Shown: positions 1-5,670 of the stretch, one piece after another
Layout: every line of letters begins with the position of its first letter
How positions within the stretch are numbered: position 1 is the stretch's first letter
NCBI GenBank assembly: GCA_004212095.1
Contig: RXIJ01000100.1
Span: 1 to 6,149 of the forward strand
Reading direction: 5' to 3'
Length of the DNA stretch: 6,149 bases
DNA from: Methanosarcinales archaeon
GTDB lineage: Archaea; Halobacteriota; Methanosarcinia; Methanosarcinales; EX4572-44
Made by a program: the position numbers and the translations under genes
The notes under the pieces: model-generated
Told to the model about the DNA's origin: nothing
Databases searched by the model: none
What the model saw: only the letters and a program-made list of their open reading frames with translations

Positions 1-1002
1 TTCCCACCGATAATAAACAGTGAGCTGACGCGGGTAACTGCTGATACGACAGGGCTTTTTATCGAGGTTACAGGTCTTGATAGTTCCTGTGTAAATCATG
101 CACTAAATATCGTTGTAACAGCACTTGCAGAGCGAGACACAATCGTTGATGGGGTAACTGTTAACAATGAAACCAGCACAGCAGTAACACCAGACCTTAC
201 CTGTACAAGAAGAACCCTGCAGACCGGTGAAGCCGCAAAGCTTCTTGGGATTCCATTATCAGGCAGCGATTGTGCGCATGCACTAAACCGAATGGGATTT
301 AATACAACAGTAAACGGTGATAAGATTACTGTGGAGATTCCACCCTATAGAAGCGACATACTCCACACGTATGATCTGATAGAAGATATTGCCATAGGTT
401 ATGGTTATAAAAATTTCCCAGCACAGCTTCCAGGAACTGCCACCATCGGTGCAAGACACGAAAGCTCTGTTGTGAAGGACGCCCTCTCAGAGATTATGAT
501 AGGGCTTGGATACCTTGAAGTCATGCCGTTTACTCTCACAAACAAGATGGTTCATTTTAACTGGATGCAGAAAACACCAACAGATGACGTGGTATATGTA
601 GAAAATCCTATCAGCAAGGACTATACCATGCTGCGTACAACACTTCTTCAGGGATTGTTAAAAATTCTTGCAGCAAATAAGCACCATGAATTGCCACAGA
701 AAATATTTGAAGTTGGTGATGTGGTAAAGAATAATAAAAACGCCCTCCATCTTGCTCTTGTCTCCATTCATCCAAAAGCAAACTATACAGAAGCAAAATC
801 ACTCGTTGATGCCATCATGCGAGAACAGGGACAGTATTACACTGTAGCAGAGTCTAACGATGCTGCCTTCATTTCCCGCCGGTGTGCAGACATCTATGTG
901 CAGAACAAAAAAGTTGGAATCACTGGAGAAATACACCCGCAGGTAATCCGGAATTTTGGACTTGAAAATCCAATAATAGCAGTGGAAATTGAAATTCGAT
1001 AA
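1..1002 (+). CDS. pheT: Phenylalanyl-tRNA synthetase beta subunit, 3' part
   Basis: Cytoplasmic class II tRNA synthetase subunit that, with PheS, charges tRNA-Phe. The frame is open from base 1 (333 codons, stop TAA at 1000-1002), so the methionine codon at 292 is internal and not the start. The fragment opens with FPPIINSELTRVT, a signature of archaeal/eukaryotic-type PheT. A B5-like domain follows at about fragment residues 75-150, ending in the typical YRSDILHTYDLIEDIAIGYG stretch, and then the catalytic-like core domain (GLGYLEVMPFTLTNK at about 170-185) through to the C-terminal VEIEIR. Archaeal PheT is about 540-560 residues, so roughly 200 N-terminal residues lie outside the window. 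No frameshift is seen. The next 1 kb holds no intact gene, so pheT appears to end its transcription unit. The alternative, a PheT-like paralogue, is unlikely. Confidence 0.95.
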   Translation, partial: FPPIINSELTRVTADTTGLFIEVTGLDSSCVNHALNIVVTALAERDTIVDGVTVNNETSTAVTPDLTCTRRTLQTGEAAKLLGIPLSGSDCAHALNRMGFNTTVNGDKITVEIPPYRSDILHTYDLIEDIAIGYGYKNFPAQLPGTATIGARHESSVVKDALSEIMIGLGYLEVMPFTLTNKMVHFNWMQKTPTDDVVYVENPISKDYTMLRTTLLQGLLKILAANKHHELPQKIFEVGDVVKNNKNALHLALVSIHPKANYTEAKSLVDAIMREQGQYYTVAESNDAAFISRRCADIYVQNKKVGITGEIHPQVIRNFGLENPIIAVEIEIR

Positions 1003-1018
1003 GTTGATTTCATTAGCC

Positions 1019-1030
1019 TTCGTTTTTATC
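1019..1030 (+). terminator. T-rich possible archaeal terminator after pheT
   Basis: A run of five T (1023-1027) in a pyrimidine-rich context lies about 20 bases after the pheT stop codon. Archaeal RNA polymerase can terminate at T-runs without a hairpin. Position supports this role; there is no other evidence. Confidence 0.3.
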
Positions 1031-1107
1031 CAGCTTTAACAGTTAAATAAGATTAGTGTCCCTGGCATGTTCGTTGATTCGACACGATTTAAACAACACT
1101 AAGGACA

Positions 1108-1575
1108 GTGGGAAGGAGCGCGATACCGGCAGCGTGGAGAGAGAAGTGGGTGAACTCATTCACAGGGATTTCAGATCAGTACTTGGCTATAAAGTTGGCT
1201 CGGTGCAGCAGGGCCAGGAAAAAGCCGGTTCTGGGGGGGGAACAGGTCGAGGATGCTGTAGAAAAGAAGCGCTATTCCGGCTTTGGAAAGACTATTGTTT
1301 TTACCGATCCCGATACCTGGCATTCCGAAAAGATTGCGAAGACGTACAACCGGAAGTATCTTGTCGAGGATGATTTCAAGCTGCTAAATAATGTACTTCC
1401 TGTTCCGGTCGGACTGATTAACCATCACAAGGATTTCAACATCCGGGTGCTCATTTTCTTGTATGTTGAGGGCACGATCTTCTACAGGTATCCGGCATGG
1501 AAATGCAAACATATTCGATTGAGCATTGTGCAGCTTGTTGATGAGTTGGAGGGAATACGTCTTGCCCCTGTGTAG
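1108..1575 (+). pseudogene. Decayed IS1634/IS4-type transposase, C-terminal remnant
   Basis: One frame carries a recognisable C-terminal part of a DDE transposase of the IS1634/IS4 kind common in methanogens: FGKTIVFTD, then WHSEKIAKTYNRKYLVEDDF, then INHHKDFNIRVLIFLYVEG, FYRYPAWKCKH and QLVDELEGIR. The glutamate of VEDDF is the expected third DDE residue. Known transposases of this kind are about 450-600 residues; only about 130 residues are recognisable here and the N-terminal part with both catalytic aspartates is absent. Upstream of about 1260 similarity fades, and an eight-G run at 1232-1239 is a likely slippage site. After ELEGIR the frame stops at 1573-1575, while the +1-shifted frame continues with RKDGQECEIGL, suggesting another frameshift near 1570. 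No terminal inverted repeats were identified. This is a dead remnant; its base composition looks more GC-rich than the flanks. Confidence 0.75.
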
Positions 1576-1994
1576 AAAAGACGGGCAGGAATGTGAAATA
1601 GGCTTGATTAATTGGAATAAAATCAAATTATGCATCTATTTCACAAAAATTAAGGAAACATCCAGGACATACCACTTTGATATTGCAATAGAAAGATTAA
1701 ATAAATTATTAGATAAATATAACGATATTCTACGCGTTTTACAAAAGTGGATACGAAAAAAGATCATCCCCGACTTTGAATGACTTAATATCTTCATGAG
1801 AGATCAGGTAAATCCCCAAAATGAACAATCAAGTTGAAACTTAATATCGACAGACCGATTTCAACCAAATAAAAAGGAAATACAAGATATATCAGGGAAT
1901 AATCGCCCTTCTAACAAGAAAAATGGAATACAGGACATCAAAACATGGGAAGATACAACACCTGAGTAAGTTGACAGGCCTGCCAATCGTTACA
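1576..1994. other. Stretch without a supported gene
   Basis: A + strand open frame runs from the transposase remnant to a stop at 1781-1783. Its end (DIAIERLNKLLDKYNDILRV onward) is helix-like, lysine-rich and not recognised; it may be leftover or chance coding. From 1784 on the sequence is AT-rich with stops in all frames. A 10-base direct repeat (ACTTAATATC) occurs at 1783-1792 and 1839-1848, and a 7-base inverted pair GTTGAAA/TTTCAAC at 1833-1839 and 1859-1865. No function is assigned to these. Confidence 0.4.
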
Positions 1995-2002
1995 TTTTAA
2001 TA
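1995..2002 (+). promoter_or_regulatory. Possible TATA box for tRNA-Trp
   Basis: TTTTAATA lies with its centre about 32 bases upstream of the mature 5' end of tRNA-Trp. An archaeal TATA box usually sits 25-30 bases before the start site, so initiation would fall a few bases before the mature tRNA and the leader would be removed by RNase P. No clear purine-rich BRE precedes it. Confidence 0.35.
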
Positions 2003-2030
2003 GCATTGGAGAGAATACAGCAGTGTGTTT

Positions 2031-2233
2031 GGGGCTGTGGCCTAGCCCGGAATGGCAACGGGCTCCAGCGGAACATGTTAATGGTTGTGATGAGCAACGG
2101 GTCAACTGAACCCTTTTCGCGAAAGGGTATTGATGAACCGTTGGAGCGCTGAACCTAATGCTCTACCATACAGGTGCTCGATCCATCTTTCGGAGAGACC
2201 CGTCGATCGTGAGTTCAAATCTCACCGGCCCCA
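2031..2233 (+). tRNA. tRNA-Trp (CCA) with a 129-nt intron
   Basis: The exons fold into a full cloverleaf. The acceptor stem is GGGGCTG (2031-2037) with CGGCCCC (2226-2232), discriminator A2233. The D stem is GCC/GGC (2040-2042, 2054-2056). The anticodon stem is ACGGG (2058-2062) with CCCGT (2199-2203), and the anticodon CCA is at 2065-2067. The T stem is GTGAG/CTCAC with loop TTCAAAT. CCA is not encoded at the 3' end. The intron 2069-2197 follows position 37. Its splice sites form a canonical BHB: CTCC (2063-2066) pairs with GGAG (2192-2195), flanked by three-base bulges AGC (2067-2069) and AGA (2196-2198), with outer helix ACGGG/CCCGT. Cutting after the second bulge base on each side gives exactly the seven-base loop CTCCAGA. 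The splicing endonuclease is encoded elsewhere. Confidence 0.97.
2069..2197 (+). ncRNA. Box C/D 2'-O-methylation guide RNA inside the tRNA-Trp intron
   Basis: All four boxes are present: C GTGATGA (2087-2093), D' CTGA (2106-2109), C' TGATGA (2131-2136) and D CTGA (2149-2152). Both guide spacers are exactly 12 nt (2094-2105 and 2137-2148), the usual archaeal spacing. By the fifth-base rule, the D' guide pairs G2101 with C2199 (position 39) in a 7-bp duplex (2097-2103 with 2197-2203). The D guide pairs G2144 with C2065 (position 34, the wobble base) in a duplex of up to 10 bp (2138-2147 with 2062-2071, one G-U). Euryarchaeal tRNA-Trp introns such as that of Haloferax are known to guide methylation at positions 34 and 39 through fibrillarin, Nop5 and L7Ae. 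The box, spacer and target geometry is seen directly; the activity is inferred from that family. Confidence 0.92.
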
Positions 2234-2251
2234 TTCAAAAACAAACCACAA

Positions 2252-2260
2252 TTTAAGTAT
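2252..2260 (+). promoter_or_regulatory. Possible TATA box for hsp20
   Basis: TTTAAGTAT lies about 30 bases before the hsp20 start codon, in the 52-base gap after tRNA-Trp. If it is used, the transcript would start only a few bases before or at the ATG and the SD-like sequence would lie at or before the start site, so co-transcription with the tRNA cannot be excluded. Confidence 0.25.
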
Positions 2261-2285
2261 ATGAAATACATGAGAGGTATGTAGT

Positions 2286-2750
2286 ATGAGCAGAAGAAAA
2301 ACACCTTTTGATGATATAATAAAAAACATTGAAAATATGATGGAACGAATGCTCGAAGAACTGGGTGTTGACTCTGGTGAATTCAATCCAGTTGTGTATG
2401 GGTTCAGCGTTAGCCGGAATGGCGATCCGGAAATGCACGATCTCAAATTTCAATCCAATAAAACGATGACCATTGATGAACCAGAGCCATTTGTAGATAT
2501 AGTTGAGTCAGATACTCAGGTACACGTTATGGTTGAACTGCCAGATGTTGAAAAAGAAAATATCAGTATAAATTGCAGCAGCACAGAAATAAAACTTGAA
2601 CTTAAAGATGGAAGTAGACAACAAACCTACACGATAGAACTGCCGCCACAGGTAGATACAAAGACCACAAAAGCCACCCATAACAATGGAATTCTGGACA
2701 TGGTCTTTGATAAAATCAAGAACATAGACCAAAACATACGTATTGAATAA
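2286..2750 (+). CDS. Small heat-shock protein, Hsp20/alpha-crystallin family
   Basis: ATP-independent cytoplasmic holdase that binds unfolding proteins. The 154-residue product has a variable helical N-terminal arm (1-35, rich in Asp, Glu and Met). Next comes an archaeal Hsp20 linker (VVYGFSVSRNGDPEMHDL at about 36-53) and an alpha-crystallin domain at about 66-142, with PFVDIVE, VMVELPDVEKENI (82-93) and the strand motif NGILDMVF (134-141). It ends in IRI (151-153), which fits the I-X-I motif that sHSPs use to bind a neighbouring dimer in the oligomer. The length is normal for archaeal Hsp20. The start is the ATG after an SD-like GAGAGGT (2272-2278), eight bases upstream. The gene sits alone between two intron-containing tRNAs on the same strand. 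Membership of the family is firm; which paralogue it is cannot be told. Confidence 0.93.
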   Translation: MSRRKTPFDDIIKNIENMMERMLEELGVDSGEFNPVVYGFSVSRNGDPEMHDLKFQSNKTMTIDEPEPFVDIVESDTQVHVMVELPDVEKENISINCSSTEIKLELKDGSRQQTYTIELPPQVDTKTTKATHNNGILDMVFDKIKNIDQNIRIE

Positions 2751-2767
2751 GAAATAATGATTCTTAT
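2747..2767 (+). terminator. AT-rich hairpin at the end of hsp20
   Basis: ATAAGAA (2747-2753) and TTCTTAT (2761-2767) form a perfect 7-bp stem with a 7-base loop, and the stem includes the hsp20 stop codon TAA (2748-2750). A T-rich stretch (AAATTTTA) follows, just before tRNA-Tyr. It could end hsp20 transcripts or protect their 3' ends; an AT-only-rich stem of this length may also be chance. Confidence 0.3.
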
Positions 2768-2781
2768 CTAAATTTTATGAA

Positions 2782-2891
2782 CCCGCCTTAACTCAGTGGT
2801 AGAGTGCGCGGCTGTAGTTCGATTATGTGCAGACAGCACACATTAACGCGCAGGAACCGCGATGTCCCCGGTTCAAGTCCGGGAGGCGGGA
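2782..2891 (+). tRNA. tRNA-Tyr (GTA) with a 38-nt intron
   Basis: The exons give a full cloverleaf. The acceptor stem is CCCGCCT (2782-2788) with AGGCGGG (2884-2890), discriminator A2891; its C1-G72 pair is the known identity element of archaeal tRNA-Tyr. The D stem is ACTC/GAGT, the anticodon stem CGCGG (2807-2811) with CCGCG (2857-2861), and the anticodon GTA is at 2814-2816. The T stem is CCCGG/CCGGG with loop TTCAAGT. CCA is not encoded. The intron 2818-2855 sits after position 37. Its BHB has CTGT (2812-2815) paired with GCAG (2850-2853, including one T-G pair) between three-base bulges AGT and GAA. Splicing restores the loop CTGTAGA. Confidence 0.96.
2818..2855 (+). other. tRNA-Tyr intron
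   Basis: This is a 38-base intron at the canonical 37/38 site. Internally TGTGC (2826-2830) and GCACA (2836-2840) form a 5-bp hairpin with loop AGACA. The inner helix next to the BHB bulge is weak (C2820-G2848 and G2821-C2847 after a mismatch), so the motif is slightly relaxed. It has no box C or D and is too short for a guide RNA. Confidence 0.9.
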
Positions 2892-2892
2892 T

Positions 2893-2900
2893 AATTTATA
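2893..2900 (+). promoter_or_regulatory. Possible TATA box for the rpa operon
   Basis: AATTTATA, immediately after tRNA-Tyr, is the best TATA-like sequence in the 106-base gap before rpa. It would place initiation near 2923 and leave a leader of about 75 nt containing the tandem repeats. A second candidate, TGTATAATT (2907-2915), would start transcription within the repeats. Confidence 0.35.
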
Positions 2901-2945
2901 GTATTTGTATAATTAGATAAAAAAAAGAGCTAAAAACAAATACTA
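2899..2945. repeat. 10-bp perfect inverted repeat upstream of rpa
   Basis: TAGTATTTGT (2899-2908) is the exact reverse complement of ACAAATACTA (2936-2945), with a 27-base A-rich spacer. The right arm also forms a compact palindrome, ACAAATA-C-TATTTGT (2936-2950). These arms overlap the promoter candidates, so binding of a dimeric regulator is plausible. No regulator can be named. Confidence 0.6.
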
Positions 2946-2976
2946 TTTGTAGTACTGTTTGTAGTACTGTTTGTGA
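2941..2976 (+). repeat. Three tandem 12-bp repeats in the rpa leader
   Basis: Three successive 12-base units begin at 2941, 2953 and 2965: TACTATTTGTAG, TACTGTTTGTAG and TACTGTTTGTGA. A related copy of the same core (TAGTATTTGTAT) is at 2899. They end 9 bases before the ribosome binding site. They could be an operator array or a leader-RNA binding site; this is inferred from position only. Confidence 0.75.
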
Positions 2977-2985
2977 GAGTTATCT

Positions 2986-2990
2986 GGAGG
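2986..2990 (+). promoter_or_regulatory. Ribosome binding site deciding the rpa start
   Basis: GGAGG stands 7 bases before the ATG at 2998 and only 4 bases before the GTG at 2995. Normal SD spacing favours the ATG. Confidence 0.7.
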
Positions 2991-2997
2991 TTTCGTG

Positions 2998-4263
2998 ATG
3001 GACGATATATATGCGCCTCATATCGCTGAAATAAAAAAGGCGCTTGGAGATAGTGCCAGTGAGGAGGCTATCCTCGCTGATCTGGGAAAGCTTGTTAAAT
3101 ACAGGGTGCCGGTGGCTGAAGCAAAACGTAGTATTATTAAAAAATATGGAGGTACTGACTCAGTAAAAAAAACACTTTCTGAAATAACTGCCGAGGATAG
3201 GGATGTTGAGATTACTGTTAAAGTGCTTGAGGTTACCAAACGGAATGTTGATATAAGGGGCGTTAGCCGTACCATCTTAACTGGTATCGTGGCTGACAAC
3301 ACTGCCCAGCTCCCATTTACCGCATGGAGCGAGCTTGATCTTACAAAAGGTGAAGTGGTTAACCTTAGAGGAGCTTATGTGCGCTCATGGCAGAACCAGA
3401 TACAAATAAATCTTGGAGGCAGGTGCGATATAACAAAGCAAGATGATGCAGCCGGGATTGAAGCAGAAATAATGCTAACAAAACTTGCAGATGTAAAAGA
3501 GCATGCAAACAACCTCCACATCTTATCTGTTGTATTAGAAGCTAACGAGCAAACGGTCTACACAAAAGAGGGGGATAAAACAATTACCAGTGGCATTCTT
3601 GCGGATGATACTGCAAAACTACCTTTTACTTCCTGGGTGCAAAACCCAAATTTAACTAAAGATGCTACAATATATATTGAAAATGCTTATGCAAAAGTTT
3701 TTCGTGGAGTTCCAGCAATCAATATCAATGAGCAAACCACCATTTCGCCATCTGAAAAAATTGTCACCCCTGTAGTAAAAGCAAATCAGCAGAGCGTCTA
3801 TGATCTATTAAAACAGGAAGGTGCTATTGATATTATTATAAAAGGAAATATAGTATGCGTAAGACCCGGCTCAGGTTTGATTATGCGATGTCCGGAATGC
3901 AAACGAGTTATGCAACAGAACATTTGCCGTGTCCACGGGCCGGTCGTGCCAGTACCAGATGTGCGCGTCAAATCAGTAATTGACGATGGTACTGGCTCAC
4001 TCACACTTGTGTTAGATGCAAGACTCACTGAAGAACTTCTTGGGTACGGCATCGAAGAAGCAAAAAAAATGACCACCGATGCCATATCATCCGAAGTTGT
4101 TGAAGGAAACATTAGAGAGCAGTTTGTTGGAAAAATGGTAGCAGTTAATGGTAATATGAGTAATGGCGAATATGGAGCAATCCTGCTCGCAGAATCTGCA
4201 TGGTTTCCGGTAGATGACCTTAAAGAGGAAGCAATCGCTCTACTGAAGGAACGGGGGGTGTAG
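2998..4263 (+). CDS. rpa: Replication protein A (ssDNA-binding, OB folds plus zinc finger)
   Basis: Archaeal single-stranded DNA-binding protein of replication, repair and recombination. The 421-residue product has a helical N-terminal segment (about 1-60, including SEEAILADLGKLVKYRVPV). OB fold 1 is at about 68-148 (ILTGIVADNTAQLPFTAW) and OB fold 2 at about 165-250, with the matching motif ITSGILADDTAKLPFTSW, which shows the internal duplication. A third, zinc-bearing OB-like region at about 275-390 carries CPEC (298-301), C310 and H313: a C-X2-C-X8-C-X2-H finger as in euryarchaeal RPA. The frame is intact and the length normal. GTG at 2995 is a possible alternative start, adding one residue. 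Its stop is 4 bases before the next gene, indicating an operon with the RPA-associated protein. Repeats just upstream suggest regulated expression. Confidence 0.93.
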   Translation: MDDIYAPHIAEIKKALGDSASEEAILADLGKLVKYRVPVAEAKRSIIKKYGGTDSVKKTLSEITAEDRDVEITVKVLEVTKRNVDIRGVSRTILTGIVADNTAQLPFTAWSELDLTKGEVVNLRGAYVRSWQNQIQINLGGRCDITKQDDAAGIEAEIMLTKLADVKEHANNLHILSVVLEANEQTVYTKEGDKTITSGILADDTAKLPFTSWVQNPNLTKDATIYIENAYAKVFRGVPAININEQTTISPSEKIVTPVVKANQQSVYDLLKQEGAIDIIIKGNIVCVRPGSGLIMRCPECKRVMQQNICRVHGPVVPVPDVRVKSVIDDGTGSLTLVLDARLTEELLGYGIEEAKKMTTDAISSEVVEGNIREQFVGKMVAVNGNMSNGEYGAILLAESAWFPVDDLKEEAIALLKERGV

Positions 4264-4267
4264 TAGA

Positions 4268-5134
4268 ATGCTCGATCGGGAAATAGCATGGCGCATCTTT
4301 GCCAGTGAATTCAACAATACAAATATCATACATACAGTAGGGGGAGAGCAGTCACCACACTATATAATCACACCAACCGGAGCAAGATGCAACCGGTTAC
4401 TTGCAATGGGTGTGATAACAGAGGTAGAAAATATTGGACACGAAACTGAATTGTGGCGGGCACGAATAGCAGATCCCACTGGAGTATTTACCATCTATGC
4501 AGGACAGTATCAAACTTTCTCTTCTGTTTTTTTCACCGGGATTAAAATCCCTTCGTTTCTTGCTGTAGTTGGGAAAGCAAGGATTTATGACCCGGGTGAC
4601 GGACGCGTCTACACATCAATTAGGCCAGAAGAACTCAATGTTGTAGACGAGTACTCACGTGACCAATGGATACTTGAAACAGCAAAAAGTACACTCAAGC
4701 GAATAGATGCGGTAAGGCTTGCACTTAGTAGCAACCTGCATGAAAGGGAGCTTATAGAATATCTACAGTCAAACAACATACAAAAAGAGTTGGCTATAGG
4801 AATAAGTATTGCAATAACGCAGTATAGCGAGCTTGAACAATATTTAAGTGAACTTGAACAGGTTGTATGTGATGCAGTAAGAACTATACTTGTTGAAAAA
4901 GAAGACAACGTTGAAGCAGAACCAGAGCAAGAGGAGATCGTCGATCCCAAGGAATATGTTGCAAACATCATGGAAATGCTTGATACAGGCAAAGGTGCAC
5001 AATATTCTGATATAGTTGATGCAGTCCGGAAGGTAAATATCACGACAAAACAACTTGAATCCATTATAAAAGAGTTAATGTCAGAAGGACGCTGCTACGA
5101 ACCAAAAATTGGCATGTTGCGTACGGTACATTAG
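4268..5134 (+). CDS. RPA-associated protein (COG3390-type, OB fold plus winged helix)
   Basis: Product of 288 residues matching the euryarchaeal family encoded directly after rpa, which in haloarchaea binds RPA as a partner subunit. It opens with REIAWRIFASEFN, then an OB fold at about 44-122 (MGVITEVENIG, ELWRARIADPTG, FTIYAGQYQ). A helical region (about 130-205) and an acidic linker (KEDNVEAEPEQEEIVDP, 211-227) follow. The last part, about 230-288, reads as a winged-helix domain (ANIMEMLDTGKGAQYSDIVD and ESIIKELMSEGRCYEPKIG), resembling the C-terminal protein-binding domain of eukaryotic RPA32. The ATG lies 4 bases after the rpa stop; the G-rich end of rpa (4252-4259) may serve as SD, so the two are probably translationally coupled. 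The frame is intact. Confidence 0.9.
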   Translation: MLDREIAWRIFASEFNNTNIIHTVGGEQSPHYIITPTGARCNRLLAMGVITEVENIGHETELWRARIADPTGVFTIYAGQYQTFSSVFFTGIKIPSFLAVVGKARIYDPGDGRVYTSIRPEELNVVDEYSRDQWILETAKSTLKRIDAVRLALSSNLHERELIEYLQSNNIQKELAIGISIAITQYSELEQYLSELEQVVCDAVRTILVEKEDNVEAEPEQEEIVDPKEYVANIMEMLDTGKGAQYSDIVDAVRKVNITTKQLESIIKELMSEGRCYEPKIGMLRTVH

Positions 5135-5137
5135 AAA

Positions 5138-5149
5138 TATTTATTTTTA
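5138..5149 (+). terminator. T-rich terminator after the rpa operon
   Basis: TATTTATTTTTA begins 4 bases after the stop codon and includes a five-T run (5144-5148). T-rich tracts just after an operon are the usual archaeal intrinsic terminators, and the next 450 bases hold no intact gene. Confidence 0.45.
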
Positions 5150-5169
5150 CCCTTAATTGCTTTACGCAA

Positions 5170-5190
5170 CTCGATTGCTTCACAATCGAG
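5170..5190. repeat. Perfect 8-bp hairpin after the rpa operon
   Basis: CTCGATTG (5170-5177) and CAATCGAG (5183-5190) form a perfect stem around loop CTTCA. No T-run follows on +, so it is not a bacterial-type terminator for rpa. It may be an RNA 3'-end structure or part of the decayed insertion next to it. Confidence 0.6.
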
Positions 5191-5206
5191 AATCAAAAGT
5201 TCCCGG

Positions 5207-5398
5207 TTATTTTCCACACACGAAGTATGTCAGTGCTGTGCAGTCAATAGCCACTATTGTATTTCTACATACAGGAATCTCCACGCAACTGACTATCTTC
5301 CAGATATTAACCGAAAAAATATCATAGGCACAACCAGATTATTCAGGGTAACTTATTGTGTGAGCCTTTTCATATAACTTAACGTCGAACGTTATGGA
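5207..5398 (-). pseudogene. Possible IS5-like transposase remnant
   Basis: On the minus strand a single frame reads from 5398 to a stop at 5207-5209, interrupted by one stop (5339-5341). Before the internal stop it ends in AHTISYPE, and later contains NTIVAIDCTALTYF. IS5-family transposases have a TISYPE-like N-terminal motif and a VAID(S/C)TG(L/F) motif with the first catalytic aspartate. The stretch between the two is much shorter than in a real transposase, so a deletion would be needed. Similarity is recalled, not searched, and the fragment is short. A chance open frame is the alternative. Confidence 0.3.
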
Positions 5399-5518
5399 TA
5401 AAAAGTTCCTGGTAAAAAATATTGGGAAGTCACAATATGAGCTTCGCGGGAAAATGGTTAAACCTTGGAGTGTGTAACGAAACAACACATCCAATCACGG
5501 AATTCAAAAAAATTGAAA

Positions 5519-5560
5519 CCACGAGATCACGAGAATATTATCACAAGATTAATCTCGTGG
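5519..5560. repeat. 9-bp inverted repeat with degenerate direct copies
   Basis: CCACGAGAT (5519-5527) and ATCTCGTGG (5552-5560) are perfect reverse complements around a 24-base loop. The left arm is followed by a partial copy (CACGAGA, 5528-5534). The right arm is followed by two looser copies of about 10 bases (AAATCTGTGT and AATCTTGGTT, to 5580). It resembles the intergenic CACGAAG/CTTCGTG-type palindromic elements of many environmental prokaryotes. A 66-codon open frame across it (5422-5622) looks like a by-product. Confidence 0.6.
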
Positions 5561-5670
5561 AAATCTGTGTAATCTTGGTTGGAAACTTTTATGGATTCAA
5601 AGTTGCAGAGGTTACTTCATGACGACCCATTGGTACGCAGAGTAAAAAAATTGAGTGTGAGTGAGGAAAT

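Noticed and set aside
1980..1987. CAGGCCTG palindrome upstream of tRNA-Trp as an operator
   Set aside because: Only 8 bases and a single occurrence; expected by chance at this length.
2818..2855. tRNA-Tyr intron as a second guide RNA
   Set aside because: No C or D boxes and only 38 bases long; it is a simple splicing intron.
3798..4289. Long minus-strand open frame opposite rpa, and similar ones opposite the RPA-associated gene
   Set aside because: Serine-rich shadow frames produced by codon bias of the well-supported + strand genes.
5380..5394. TAACG/CGTTA inverted repeat as an attachment or operator site
   Set aside because: Arms of 5 bp with no partner element; too short to support.
5511..5522. 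ATTGAAACCAC and the GTTGAAAC at 1833-1840, which resemble ends of archaeal CRISPR repeats
   Set aside because: Each is single; there is no regular spacing of repeated units anywhere in the window.
5422..5622. 66-codon + strand open frame across the palindromic element
   Set aside because: Its sequence is mostly the repeat element read through; no SD and no recognisable protein features.
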